Source: Falsihalocynthiibacter sp042445055 (GTDB taxonomy: Bacteria > Pseudomonadota > Alphaproteobacteria > Rhodobacterales > Rhodobacteraceae). Taken from it: a DNA stretch of 64,000 nt. Made by a program: the position numbers and the translations under genes. The notes under the pieces were generated by a model, which was not told the origin of the DNA, searched no databases, and saw only the letters and a program-made list of their open reading frames with translations. The DNA lies in the NCBI RefSeq assembly GCF_042445055.1, contig NZ_CP170339.1, positions 1,054,001 to 1,118,000 of the forward strand, written 5' to 3'. Of the stretch, positions 8,641 through 16,448 are shown piece by piece. The first letter of the stretch is position 1. Each line of letters begins with the position of its first letter.

Positions 8641-10229
8641 TTGTCTTCTCCGCCGTCTGCATCGGGTGTCATACCCGCCATCATCATGCCTAGCTCTTGC
8701 TCATTGGTTTCGCTGGCAAGGCGCTCACCCATAATTTTACCATCAAACATCACGGCAATACGATCGGCGAGCGATAGGACCTCTTCGAGTTCAACTGAAA
8801 CGAGAAGGATCGCTTTGCCTTGATCGCGAAGCGCCACGATCTGCTGGTGAATAAATTCAATCGCGCCGATATCCACACCGCGCGTCGGTTGCCCGATAAG
8901 CAATAGATCGGGGTTACGCTCGATCTCGCGGGCAAGGACGATTTTTTGTTGGTTCCCGCCCGAGAAGCTCTCTGCATGGAGGCGCGGATTAGGCGGGCGC
9001 ACGTCAAAGCGCTCCATCTTGCCTTGCGTATCCTCAAGGATCGCTTTGTTATCCATGATAAAGGCGTTCTTGTTGTACTTCGGGTCGTTTTGATATCCGA
9101 AAGCAACGTTTTCCCACGCTTCAAAATCAAGGATTAGCCCGTCTTCGTGACGGTCCTCGGGCACGTGCGCGATACCACGAGCGCGGCGCGATTGGCCGTC
9201 GCTTGCTTCGCTTAGGTCAATCGGTTCGCCATGAAGCAACACGGTGCCGGTTGCATTTTCGTAACCGCCCAGAACCTCAAGGAGTTCGGACTGGCCGTTG
9301 CCGGATACACCCGCGATCCCAAAGATTTCACCCGCTCGAATGTTGAATGAAATGTCCTTTAGGCGCACTACATTCTGTTCATCAACGACGCGAAGGTTTT
9401 GAACAGAAAGGATTTCTTTGCCCGGCGTTGCTGGCGTTTTATCAACACGCAGAAGAACTTTGCGCCCAACCATGAGCTCGGCGAGTCGCTCGGGATTAGT
9501 TTCTGATGTTTTGACCGTCGCAGTCATTTCCCCGCGACGCATCACGCTAACGGTATCAGTGATGTCCATGATCTCGCGAAGCTTGTGCGTGATCAGGATA
9601 ATTGTTTTCCCAGAGGCCCGAAGCCCCTCGAGAATACGGAATAGGTGGTCGGCCTCATCGGGCGTAAGAACGCCGGTTGGCTCGTCCAGAATAAGGATTT
9701 CGGCTTCTCGATAGAGCGCCTTGAGGATCTCAACCCGCTGGCGGTGCCCAACGGATAGGTCCTCAACCAGCGCGTCGGGATCGACATTTAGCTCGTACTC
9801 TGCCGAAAGTTCGGTGAGGAGCTTGCGCGCTTTGCGAAGGCTCGGCGTCAGGCGCCAGCCATCTTCGGCACCGAGAACGACGTTCTCAAGGACCGTGAAA
9901 TTTTCAACCAGCTTAAAGTGCTGAAACACCATGCCGATGCCTGCCTTGATCGCCGCTTGGCTGTCAGGGATCAGGGTGGGCACGCCATCAATTATTATTT
10001 CGCCCGCATCGGCCTTGTAGAAACCATAGAGGATCGACATGAGCGTCGATTTCCCTGCGCCGTTTTCGCCGATGATGCCGTGAACGGTGCCTTTTTGAAC
10101 GGTGATCGAGATGTCCTTGTTGGCTTGCACCGGCCCGAAAGCCTTGGAGATGCCACGCAGTTCGATCGCGGGGGCGGGGGACGTCGAGGCGGCAGTTTCC
10201 TGCCGCCCCGTTTTCGTTACCGTCTTCAT
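8637..10229 (-). CDS. BMP-type ABC transporter ATP-binding protein (duplicated ATPase)
   Basis: Cytoplasmic ATPase energising the importer. The 530 residues contain two fused ABC domains, as in NupO/YufO and RbsA/MglA. The N-terminal domain has Walker A GENGAGKST (about 54), signature LSVGHRQRVEIL and Walker B ILILDEPTGVLTP. The C-terminal domain has GVSGNGQSE as a degenerate Walker A (about 310), signature FSGGNQQKIVLAREI and LLIGQPTRGVD. The second site thus lacks the GKS/T lysine, which is usual for this class. The gene lies seven bases after the binding-protein gene and is coupled to the permease. Confidence 0.93.
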   Translation of the reverse strand: MKTVTKTGRQETAASTSPAPAIELRGISKAFGPVQANKDISITVQKGTVHGIIGENGAGKSTLMSILYGFYKADAGEIIIDGVPTLIPDSQAAIKAGIGMVFQHFKLVENFTVLENVVLGAEDGWRLTPSLRKARKLLTELSAEYELNVDPDALVEDLSVGHRQRVEILKALYREAEILILDEPTGVLTPDEADHLFRILEGLRASGKTIILITHKLREIMDITDTVSVMRRGEMTATVKTSETNPERLAELMVGRKVLLRVDKTPATPGKEILSVQNLRVVDEQNVVRLKDISFNIRAGEIFGIAGVSGNGQSELLEVLGGYENATGTVLLHGEPIDLSEASDGQSRRARGIAHVPEDRHEDGLILDFEAWENVAFGYQNDPKYNKNAFIMDNKAILEDTQGKMERFDVRPPNPRLHAESFSGGNQQKIVLAREIERNPDLLLIGQPTRGVDIGAIEFIHQQIVALRDQGKAILLVSVELEEVLSLADRIAVMFDGKIMGERLASETNEQELGMMMAGMTPDADGGEDK

Positions 10230-10235
10230 TCTAAC

Positions 10236-11225
10236 TTAGAACGCAGGGCAAGATTCATCGGACATGTAGTCATGTACCGTGATTTCGCCAGCGATGATTT
10301 TCGCTTGTGCTTCTTCAACAGCTGCTTTCATTTCGTCAGTGAGAAGCGCTTCGTTGTGCTCGTCCACAGCATAGCTGACGCCTTCGTTTGCAAGGCCCAT
10401 TGCAACAAAGCCAGGCTCTACTGCTTCGCCAGCTTTGAAGCTTTCGTAAACGGCGTTATCAACACGCTTTACCATGGATGTCAGAACCGAACCTGGCTGA
10501 AGGTAGTTTTGGTTGCTGTCTACACCGATGGAAAGGATGCCTTCGTCAGCCGCAGTTTGAAGCACGCCGAGGCCAGTACCGCCAGCCGCTGCGAACACAA
10601 CGTCCGAGCCTTGGCTGATTTGACCGCGTGTAAGTTCGCCGCCTTTAACTGGGTCGTTCCATGCAGAAGGCGTTGTACCTGTCATGTTTACGATCACGTT
10701 AATCTCTGGCTTGGTTGCTTTCGCGCCTTGTGCGTAGCCACAAGCAAACTTGGAGATCAGCGGGATATCCATGCCGCCTACGAAGGAAACTGTGTCAGTC
10801 TTGGACGCCATCGCCGCAAGTACACCCACGAGGTAAGAGCCTGTGTGCTCGTTAAATACGATGCTGCGCACGTTGGGCTGATCCACAACCATGTCGATCA
10901 ATACGAACTTGGTGTCTGGGAAATCAGGTGCAACAGTGTCGAGCGCGGAAGCAAAAGAGAAGCCAGCCATAACAACTGGGTTGTTGCCGTTCTCAGCAAA
11001 GCGGCGGAGGATCTGCTCGCGCTGTGCGTCAGTGGACAATTCGAATTCGTCGTAAGAACCGCCTGTTTCTTCTTTCCAGCGCTCAGCACCGTTATAGGCC
11101 GCTTCGTTGAACGATTTGTCGAATTTACCGCCGAGATCAAAGATCATCGCAGGGTCGGCCAGTACTGCGCCAGCCGAAAGGGCTAGAGTCGCAGTTGCGC
11201 CAAGGATGGATTTCATGAGGGTCAT
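10236..11225 (-). CDS. BMP family ABC transporter substrate-binding protein
   Basis: Periplasmic binding protein of the Bmp/PnrA family, whose known members bind purine or other nucleosides. The 329-residue protein has a cleavable signal peptide (about 1-23, ending SAGAVLAD) and the family start of the mature domain, MIFDLGGKFDKSFNEAAYNG. Motifs VMAGFSFASAL and GVDSNQNYLQPG match the fold. There is no lipobox, so it should be soluble. It is the first gene of the operon. A candidate operator lies 126-139 bases upstream. Nucleoside import is a family-level inference; some homologues serve other ligands. Confidence 0.92.
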   Translation of the reverse strand: MTLMKSILGATATLALSAGAVLADPAMIFDLGGKFDKSFNEAAYNGAERWKEETGGSYDEFELSTDAQREQILRRFAENGNNPVVMAGFSFASALDTVAPDFPDTKFVLIDMVVDQPNVRSIVFNEHTGSYLVGVLAAMASKTDTVSFVGGMDIPLISKFACGYAQGAKATKPEINVIVNMTGTTPSAWNDPVKGGELTRGQISQGSDVVFAAAGGTGLGVLQTAADEGILSIGVDSNQNYLQPGSVLTSMVKRVDNAVYESFKAGEAVEPGFVAMGLANEGVSYAVDEHNEALLTDEMKAAVEEAQAKIIAGEITVHDYMSDESCPAF

Positions 11226-11350
11226 TATACTCTCCCAGTTGTTGTATTAGGGCGTCATACCATGCATGACGTTACCCTTTGTTAAGAGCAGATCACAAGA
11301 AGATCATCGGGTATTTAGGAGAGAGTCTGACGCCAAGGTCAATAATTTTT

Positions 11351-11364
11351 TGATCAAGTGGTCA
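11351..11364 (-). promoter_or_regulatory. candidate operator upstream of the BMP importer operon
   Basis: TGATCAAGTGGTCA is an imperfect palindrome (10 of 14 positions symmetric, half-sites TGATCA/TGACCA) in the 185-base gap before the binding-protein gene. Half-sites of this kind resemble those of GntR-family repressors, but no regulator gene adjoins it. It is a candidate only, with no second copy noticed in the window. Confidence 0.35.
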
Positions 11365-11410
11365 CAAACGTTACGGAAATATTTGATTTTGGGCGAAATT
11401 GGATGGTTTT

Positions 11411-11821
11411 TCAGACCAAATTCTTGCGCATAACCAATGCGTCCAAAAAAGCGCCATTTGGCGAACGATAATATTTTGTACGCCGTCCAGAATCGTCGTA
11501 TCCAGCGGCGCTATAAAGCGCGATTGCGGCGTGGTTATCTGTGGCTACTTCAAGGAACGATTCTGTTGCTTCGCGCCTTCTCGATTCTTCTTCGAACTGC
11601 TCCAATAGGGTGCGTCCTGTCCCCTGTCTGCGGGCTTCTGGAGGAACGGCAACGGTAAGCAGTTCTGCTTCGCCAGCTACGGCCCGACCTAGCGCAAATC
11701 CACCTTGATGCTGAATGAGAAAAACGTGCTTTTGATCAAGGAGCGCGGAAAACTCGGCGGCTGACCATGGTCGCGGCGTGACGAAACACCGTGCATGGAG
11801 GTCGGCAAGTGCGTCGATCAT
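11411..11821 (-). CDS. rimI: ribosomal protein S18 alanine N-acetyltransferase
   Basis: Cytosolic GNAT acetyltransferase that acetylates the N-terminus of a ribosomal protein (S18 in the type case). The 136-residue protein carries the acetyl-CoA loop PPEARRQGTGRTLLEQ (about 79-94) and the downstream FLEVATDNHAAIALYSAAGY typical of RimI. Its ATG overlaps the tsaB stop (ATGA, 11818-11821), and the tsaB-rimI pair is a widespread gene order. That context favours rimI over a generic GNAT. Confidence 0.85.
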   Translation of the reverse strand: MIDALADLHARCFVTPRPWSAAEFSALLDQKHVFLIQHQGGFALGRAVAGEAELLTVAVPPEARRQGTGRTLLEQFEEESRRREATESFLEVATDNHAAIALYSAAGYDDSGRRTKYYRSPNGAFLDALVMRKNLV

Positions 11822-12477
11822 GGCGCCGCGTCAAGAATAGTGGGCGGCGCGTCCTTGGCTGGGGCGGCATCGGCCGCGCGCATATAGAACGGCGCAGGTC
11901 GCTGCGTCGGATCTTGTGAGGCAAAGCGTTCAGACGCGATGCGCGCGATGGCTTCGGCGATGGGCGTTTGCGCCTCGGGGAAGTCCGATTGGCCAACTGG
12001 GCCAACGGATTTTGCGCCTGCAACACGCGCTTGCGCATCCTCAAGAGAAAGCTGTTCAACTGGCGCGCCATGATCGCCAACTTTTTGAATGTAATACATA
12101 TTCCGACGCGCTGGGATTAGTGAATAAACTGGGCGCGTTACGCCAAAAGCTTGTGCCTCAAGTGCTGTGACCCCAACCGCCGGTATTCCTAGCGCTAGCG
12201 CCATCCCGCGGGCGCAGGCTACAGAAATACGGATTCCCGTGAAATTTCCCGGACCGGTTCCAACACCAATCGCGTCGAGATCGGACCAATTGTGCCCAGC
12301 TTGGGCCAGTGTGGATTCTAGAATGGGCACGAGGTTTTCTGCCTGCCCTTTTTGCATTGGGGCGTATTGTTGTGCCAAAACGAGATCGCCAGACAGCAAC
12401 GCGGCCGCACAATGGGCGGCCGACGTGTCAAATCCAAGTACAAGTGGAGCGTTAGGCGGCAACCGGACGCACCTCAA
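11818..12477 (-). CDS. tsaB: tRNA threonylcarbamoyladenosine biosynthesis protein TsaB
   Basis: Partner of TsaD in making the t6A37 modification of ANN-decoding tRNAs. The 219-residue ASKHA-fold protein shows LGFDTSAAHCAAAL (13-27) and GVGTGPGNFTGIRISVACARGMALAL (about 71-96), the diagnostic TsaB stretch. No ATG precedes the conserved start. The frame begins at TTG 12477 (or TTG 12462), so the gene overlaps the end of nfuA by up to 26 bases. It is coupled to rimI at its 3' end. The start is uncertain; the identity is not. Confidence 0.9.
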   Translation of the reverse strand: MRCVRLPPNAPLVLGFDTSAAHCAAALLSGDLVLAQQYAPMQKGQAENLVPILESTLAQAGHNWSDLDAIGVGTGPGNFTGIRISVACARGMALALGIPAVGVTALEAQAFGVTRPVYSLIPARRNMYYIQKVGDHGAPVEQLSLEDAQARVAGAKSVGPVGQSDFPEAQTPIAEAIARIASERFASQDPTQRPAPFYMRAADAAPAKDAPPTILDAAP

Positions 12478-13015
12478 GCACTTCTGGGATGTAATGGCGC
12501 AACAGGTTCTCGATGCCCATTTTCAAAGTAAGCGTGGAGCTTGGACAACCCGCGCAGGCACCTTGCATGTGAAGGTAAACAATCCCGCGATCAAAGCCGT
12601 GGAACGTGATGTCGCCACCATCTTGGGCAACTGCAGGGCGCACGCGTGTATCCAAAAGCTCTTTGATTTGGTCAACGATTTCGCTGTCTTCTCCTTCGTG
12701 CGCGGCGTGGCCTGCGGAAGGCTGACTATCGGTCGTGAGCGCAGGTTGGCCAGACTGGTAATGCTCCATGATTGCGCCGAGAATGGCGGGCTTTACATGG
12801 TCCCATTCTGTTGTGTCGCTCTTGGTGACGGTCACGAAATCCGAACCGAAAAACACACCCGTTATACCACTGATTGCAAAAATGCGCTGGGCAAGGGGCG
12901 AGCTGTCGGCGGTGTCGGCGCTCGGGAAATCTGCTGTACCAACTTCGAGCACCGTCTGACCGGGCAGGAATTTTAGTGTTGCAGGGTTTGGTGTGGACTC
13001 GGTTTGGATAAACAT
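12452..13015 (-). CDS. NfuA/NifU-type Fe-S cluster carrier protein
   Basis: Iron-sulfur cluster scaffold or carrier delivering 4Fe-4S clusters to apoproteins. The 187 residues have an Nfu N-terminal domain (MFIQTESTPNPATLKFLPG, 1-90) followed by a NifU C-terminal domain (about 115-187). The cluster-binding motif CAGC is at 154-157 inside GACAGCPSS. This architecture is the alphaproteobacterial/mitochondrial NFU1 type. The start is an ATG with GGAGG just upstream. A palindrome resembling an Irr iron-control element lies 54 bases upstream (13069-13083), which suggests iron-responsive control. First gene of nfuA-tsaB-rimI. Confidence 0.92.
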   Translation of the reverse strand: MFIQTESTPNPATLKFLPGQTVLEVGTADFPSADTADSSPLAQRIFAISGITGVFFGSDFVTVTKSDTTEWDHVKPAILGAIMEHYQSGQPALTTDSQPSAGHAAHEGEDSEIVDQIKELLDTRVRPAVAQDGGDITFHGFDRGIVYLHMQGACAGCPSSTLTLKMGIENLLRHYIPEVLEVRPVAA

Positions 13016-13068
13016 AAGGGCCTCCGTTCAGCCATAGATATGCGCCTCTGGCCGACAAGTGTCAAGGA

Positions 13069-13083
13069 TTAGAACGATTCTAA
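13069..13083 (-). promoter_or_regulatory. Irr-type iron control element (ICE)-like palindrome
   Basis: TTAGAA-CGA-TTCTAA is a perfect 6-bp inverted repeat with a three-base spacer, 54 bases before the nfuA start. It resembles the ICE motif that the Fur-family regulator Irr binds in alphaproteobacteria, as I recall the consensus. The position and the Fe-S target gene fit. Irr itself is not in the window. Confidence 0.55.
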
Positions 13084-13114
13084 CTTCGGTTTTCTGACTG
13101 TTTTGGTGCGGTAC

Positions 13115-13570
13115 CTAGGTGATCGCTTCAAGTTGCTCTTTGCTCAGGTCCCCCGGAACGATGGTAATCGGAACCGGAAGCGTCCCCGCAGATTTGGAAA
13201 GTGCGGTCACAAGTGGCCCCGGGCCTCCGCTTCCCGTGCCTGCGCCAAGTACCAGAACGCCGATTTCGGGGTCTTCGCGTACTTGTGCCAAAATCTCGGG
13301 CAAGGGCTCTCCTTCGCGGATCACCAATTTGGGGTCGACGCGCTGTCGGTCCCGCATCCATTTGGCAAAAACCTCAAAGTGGACCTCGATCCGTTCGCGT
13401 GCTTCGGCGCGCATGATGTCGGCAACTCCGATCCAGTGGTTGAACTCATCAGGCGGAATCACAGAGAGAATCTCAACTCCTGCTCCCGTGTTCGCCGCAC
13501 GCATCGCGGCAAAGCGCATAGCATTCAGGCATTCGCGGCTATCATCCAATACTACCAAAAACTTACGCAT
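13115..13570 (-). CDS. universal stress protein (UspA family)
   Basis: Cytosolic Usp-fold protein, 151 residues from the ATG giving MRKFLVVLDDS, which has AGGAG six bases upstream. A longer reading from 13621 adds 17 residues unlike the family. The N-terminal beta strand with a conserved acidic pair (VVLDDS) and the C-terminal glycine loop GAGTGSGGPGP (about 112-122), an ATP-binding type Usp motif, are visible. Role in stress physiology is general; no specific partner is indicated. It lies downstream of the aminotransferase gene and may be co-transcribed with it. Confidence 0.88.
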   Translation of the reverse strand: MRKFLVVLDDSRECLNAMRFAAMRAANTGAGVEILSVIPPDEFNHWIGVADIMRAEARERIEVHFEVFAKWMRDRQRVDPKLVIREGEPLPEILAQVREDPEIGVLVLGAGTGSGGPGPLVTALSKSAGTLPVPITIVPGDLSKEQLEAIT

Positions 13571-13631
13571 CATTTTCTCCTGTTCGGTGGGATGATGGAC
13601 GAAAGTTAGGGGGCGCTGCAAGCGTGTTGCG

Positions 13632-14501
13632 CTATTTGCTGTGATTATCCTTGGCCCATTCCCAATAAAGTTCGCGGAGCTTCTTGGTTACCGGACCAGT
13701 TTGGTAATGCGTTTCCTCGAAGGCACTGACGGGTGTGATCTTGGACATATTGCCAGAAAGGAACACCTCGTCCGCGTCGTGGAAATCATCAAACGACAGT
13801 ACGGTTTCTTGTACTTCGATACCATCTTCGCGGGCGTTGCTGATGTGGCGCGCGCGGGTAATCCCCGAGAGGAAAGTGCCGTTTGCAATCGGAGTTTTGA
13901 GCACTCCATCCTTTACCAGGAACGCATTTGCCGTTGCGGATTCGGCAACGTTGCCCGCGAAATCGGCGACGAGGGCGTTGCCAAAACCTTTGGAGTGGGC
14001 CTCGGCCAACATCCGCGCGTTGTTGGGATAAAGACAGCCCGCCTTGGCATTCACGACGCTATCCTCGATCACGGGACGGCGGAAACGGGTTCTAGTGAGT
14101 GTGGTCGTTGCATCTTCGGGCGCCATTGGGATTTCTTCTAGGGATATCGCAAATCCCGTGGAGTTTTCCTTGGGCACAATCGCCATAAAGCCGCCATCCA
14201 ATGCCCAATACATCGGACGAATATAGACCGCCGCATCAGACGGATAGGCGGCAAGCCCTTCCCAGACGATATCAATCATGTCCTCTGTAGAAACTGTTGG
14301 GGTAATCATCAGGGCCTCGGCCGAACGATTTACGCGCGCGCAATGCAGGTCGAGGTCAGGCGCCAGACCATAGGCATAACGTGCCCCGTCAAAGACCGTG
14401 GAGCCAAGCCAGCTTCCGTGGTCGGCAGCTCGCATAATAGAGAGGTCTTGGTCGTGCCACTTACCTTCGAAATATGTGCGGATGTTTTTGCCAGTTGCCA
14501 T
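13632..14501 (-). CDS. ilvE: branched-chain amino acid aminotransferase
   Basis: PLP fold-type IV transaminase, the final step in Leu/Ile/Val synthesis or the first in their breakdown. The 289-residue protein has FEGKWHDQDLSIMRAADHG at its start, HCARVNRSAEAL with the Arg of the phosphate or carboxylate site (about 55), and NAKAGCLYPNNARMLAEA, where the Lys is the probable PLP-binding residue (about 153). It also has the cofactor-contact segment AESATANAFLVKDG. The ATG has AGGAGG in good spacing. D-amino acid aminotransferase or aminodeoxychorismate lyase are related alternatives, but overall sequence favours BCAT. Confidence 0.85.
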   Translation of the reverse strand: MATGKNIRTYFEGKWHDQDLSIMRAADHGSWLGSTVFDGARYAYGLAPDLDLHCARVNRSAEALMITPTVSTEDMIDIVWEGLAAYPSDAAVYIRPMYWALDGGFMAIVPKENSTGFAISLEEIPMAPEDATTTLTRTRFRRPVIEDSVVNAKAGCLYPNNARMLAEAHSKGFGNALVADFAGNVAESATANAFLVKDGVLKTPIANGTFLSGITRARHISNAREDGIEVQETVLSFDDFHDADEVFLSGNMSKITPVSAFEETHYQTGPVTKKLRELYWEWAKDNHSK

Positions 14502-14571
14502 GAGCGCCTCCTAATATCTGTTCAGGAAGCTAGGCAGGGCTAGGTCAAGTGTCCAGACCTAAAAGCGGTCA

Positions 14572-14595
14572 GGCGGGGCAGCATTCCGCCCCGCC
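14572..14595 (-). terminator. GC-rich hairpin after trpS
   Basis: GGCGGGGC (14572-14579) pairs exactly with GCCCCGCC (14588-14595) around an 8-base loop, nine bases past the trpS stop on the minus strand. A TTTT run follows on that strand after eight bases, so the U-tract is displaced. Probable trpS terminator. Confidence 0.6.
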
Positions 14596-14603
14596 AAGTG
14601 AAA

Positions 14604-15647
14604 TTAGCTAACCATGCCGACAATATCATAAGTCTGGGCAAGGATCGGCGCAGTTACGGCCCGTGCCTTTTCCGCACCCGCGCGCAGGATCTTGTCGATC
14701 TCGGCAGTATCCTCCATCAGGCGCGCCATTTCTGTCGCGATTGGCGACAGCTTGGAGACAGCAAGTTCCGCGAGTTGTGGCTTGAACGCAGAAAACTCCA
14801 TTCCGCCGACTTCTGCGATAACCTCGTCAACACTCTTGTCGGCCAGGCCAGCATAGATGTTGATAAGGTTACGCGCCTCTGGTCGATCGGCAAGGCCATC
14901 CGCTTCGCTCGGGAGCGCGTCCGGATCGGTTTTGGCTTTGCGGATTTTCTTGGCGATCGTGTCGGTATCATCGGTCATGTTGATCCGACTTGCATCAGAC
15001 GGGTCGGATTTCGACATCTTCTTGGTTCCGTCACGCAAACTCATGACTCGAGTCGCGGCACCCTCGATCACCGGTTCTGGGATCGGGAAGAAGTCGACGC
15101 CATAGTCGTGGTTAAACTTGGTCGCGATATCGCGTGTCAGTTCAATATGCTGTTTCTGATCTTCGCCCACGGGTACGTGCGTCGCGTGATAAACCAGAAT
15201 GTCCGCTGCCATCAGCGTCGGATAAGCGAATAGCCCAACAGAGGCGGCCTCGCGGTTTTTACCAGCCTTATCCTTGAATTGCGTCATGCGGTTAAGCCAG
15301 CCCATGCGCGCAACACAGTTAAAAATCCATGCGAGCTGAGCGTGTTCAGGAACTTGGCTTTGGTTGAACAAGGCGGATTGTGCAGGATCCAGCCCCGCCG
15401 CAAGGTACCCCGCAGCAAGTTCGCGCGTAGCGCGGCGCAAATCGTCGGGGTTTTGTGGCATCGTGATCGCGTGCAGATCAACCATGCAATAGAAGGTTTC
15501 AACGCCACTGCTTTGCATATCGACGAAACGTTTGATCGCTCCGAGATAGTTGCCAAGTGTCAGGCCGCCAGTTGGCTGGATGCCAGAAAAAACGCGCGGT
15601 ACAAATTGAGTGCCGAGCTGCGAGGGTGTTTGGACCACCTCGGTCAT
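14604..15647 (-). CDS. trpS: tryptophanyl-tRNA synthetase
   Basis: Class I aminoacyl-tRNA synthetase charging tRNA-Trp in the cytosol. The start is taken at the ATG giving MTEVVQTPSQ with GGAG eight bases upstream (347 residues). The open frame runs 36 codons further but without family similarity. SGIQPTGGLTLGNYLGA (about 18-34) contains the HIGH-equivalent and KMSKSD (about 205-210) the KMSKS loop. Length and both signatures are typical of bacterial TrpRS. A GC-rich hairpin terminates it, and a divergent rhomboid-like gene starts 93 bases upstream. Confidence 0.97.
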   Translation of the reverse strand: MTEVVQTPSQLGTQFVPRVFSGIQPTGGLTLGNYLGAIKRFVDMQSSGVETFYCMVDLHAITMPQNPDDLRRATRELAAGYLAAGLDPAQSALFNQSQVPEHAQLAWIFNCVARMGWLNRMTQFKDKAGKNREAASVGLFAYPTLMAADILVYHATHVPVGEDQKQHIELTRDIATKFNHDYGVDFFPIPEPVIEGAATRVMSLRDGTKKMSKSDPSDASRINMTDDTDTIAKKIRKAKTDPDALPSEADGLADRPEARNLINIYAGLADKSVDEVIAEVGGMEFSAFKPQLAELAVSKLSPIATEMARLMEDTAEIDKILRAGAEKARAVTAPILAQTYDIVGMVS

Positions 15648-15740
15648 AAGAAATACTCCATCTGGATTTTTAACGTACGTTGCCTTACCCATAGGGCAAA
15701 GGCACGTCAATAAAAGCCTGAATCTGCGAGGTTCCACAAA

Positions 15741-16448
15741 ATGAGCATTCACCAACCCGACGACACGTCAAATCACAACGCGTCGCCGTTCAATAATCTA
15801 CCTATGGTCGTCGTCGGCCTTGTGATGGTTCTTTCGGTGATCGAGATTCTGTTTAGCCTGAGCGGGCGCGGTCTTATCGGTGGCCCAGAAGCGATCGCTT
15901 GGCGGCGGGACGCAATTTATCAGTATGCGCTTATAGGTGAGTTTGTGACGCCCTATCTGGATACGGGGCGGTATGTGCCTGAAATTCTGATGCGTTTTGT
16001 GACGTACTCTTTTGTGCATCAGGATTTTGTGTCTACCGCGTTTGTTGTTGTGTTCATCCTGGCGCTGGGGAAAATGACGGCAGAGGCGTTTGGAAGTGCC
16101 GCATTCCTCGCGGTTTATTTCACTTCTACACTCGTTGGCGCGATCATCTACTGGGTTATTTTTCGTGAACAGGCGGTTTTGATTGGCGGGTATACTGGGG
16201 CGTTCGGGCTTATTGGTGCGTTTACATTTGTGCGTTGGGTGAACCTATCGGTGACAGGGAGCAATCAATATCAGGCGTTCTACCTCATCGGCCTGTTCAT
16301 GGGGATGCGCCTGTTATTCGGTGTCCTGTTCGGCGGGCATACCGATTGGGTGGCCGAGCTTAGCGGGTTTTTCGTTGGTTTCTTTATGTCGTTCGTCGTT
16401 GCACCGGGCGGGGCGAAGGCAATCTTGAACCATATTCGCCGCAACTGA
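15741..16448 (+). CDS. rhomboid-fold membrane protein, probably catalytically inactive
   Basis: Polytopic inner-membrane protein of 235 residues with about six hydrophobic segments and the rhomboid layout. Every position that aligns with the GlpG active site is changed. GxSG reads GGYTG, so Thr152 replaces the nucleophilic Ser. The AH..G...G motif reads AELSGFFVG, so Glu206 replaces the catalytic His. In the oxyanion helix, His150 and Asn154 of GlpG correspond to Ser98 and Val102. The fold is thus retained without the protease dyad, as in iRhoms and derlins. A Thr nucleophile without its His seems unlikely to work. Divergent from trpS; its stop abuts the convergent murJ. Confidence 0.75.
   Translation: MSIHQPDDTSNHNASPFNNLPMVVVGLVMVLSVIEILFSLSGRGLIGGPEAIAWRRDAIYQYALIGEFVTPYLDTGRYVPEILMRFVTYSFVHQDFVSTAFVVVFILALGKMTAEAFGSAAFLAVYFTSTLVGAIIYWVIFREQAVLIGGYTGAFGLIGAFTFVRWVNLSVTGSNQYQAFYLIGLFMGMRLLFGVLFGGHTDWVAELSGFFVGFFMSFVVAPGGAKAILNHIRRN

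Noticed and set aside
10229..10241. TTCTAA-C-TTAGAA palindrome near the BMP gene stop
   Set aside because: The half-sites are in the opposite order to the Irr element, it lies between coupled genes and it includes the stop codon, so it is probably chance.
9918..11186. 422-codon open frame on the plus strand
   Set aside because: It is antisense to the BMP binding-protein gene, which has a clear signal peptide and family motifs. The plus-strand product resembles nothing and looks like a codon-bias shadow.
12167..12976. 269-codon plus-strand frame
   Set aside because: Antisense to tsaB and nfuA, both firmly identified. No ribosome site or recognisable protein.
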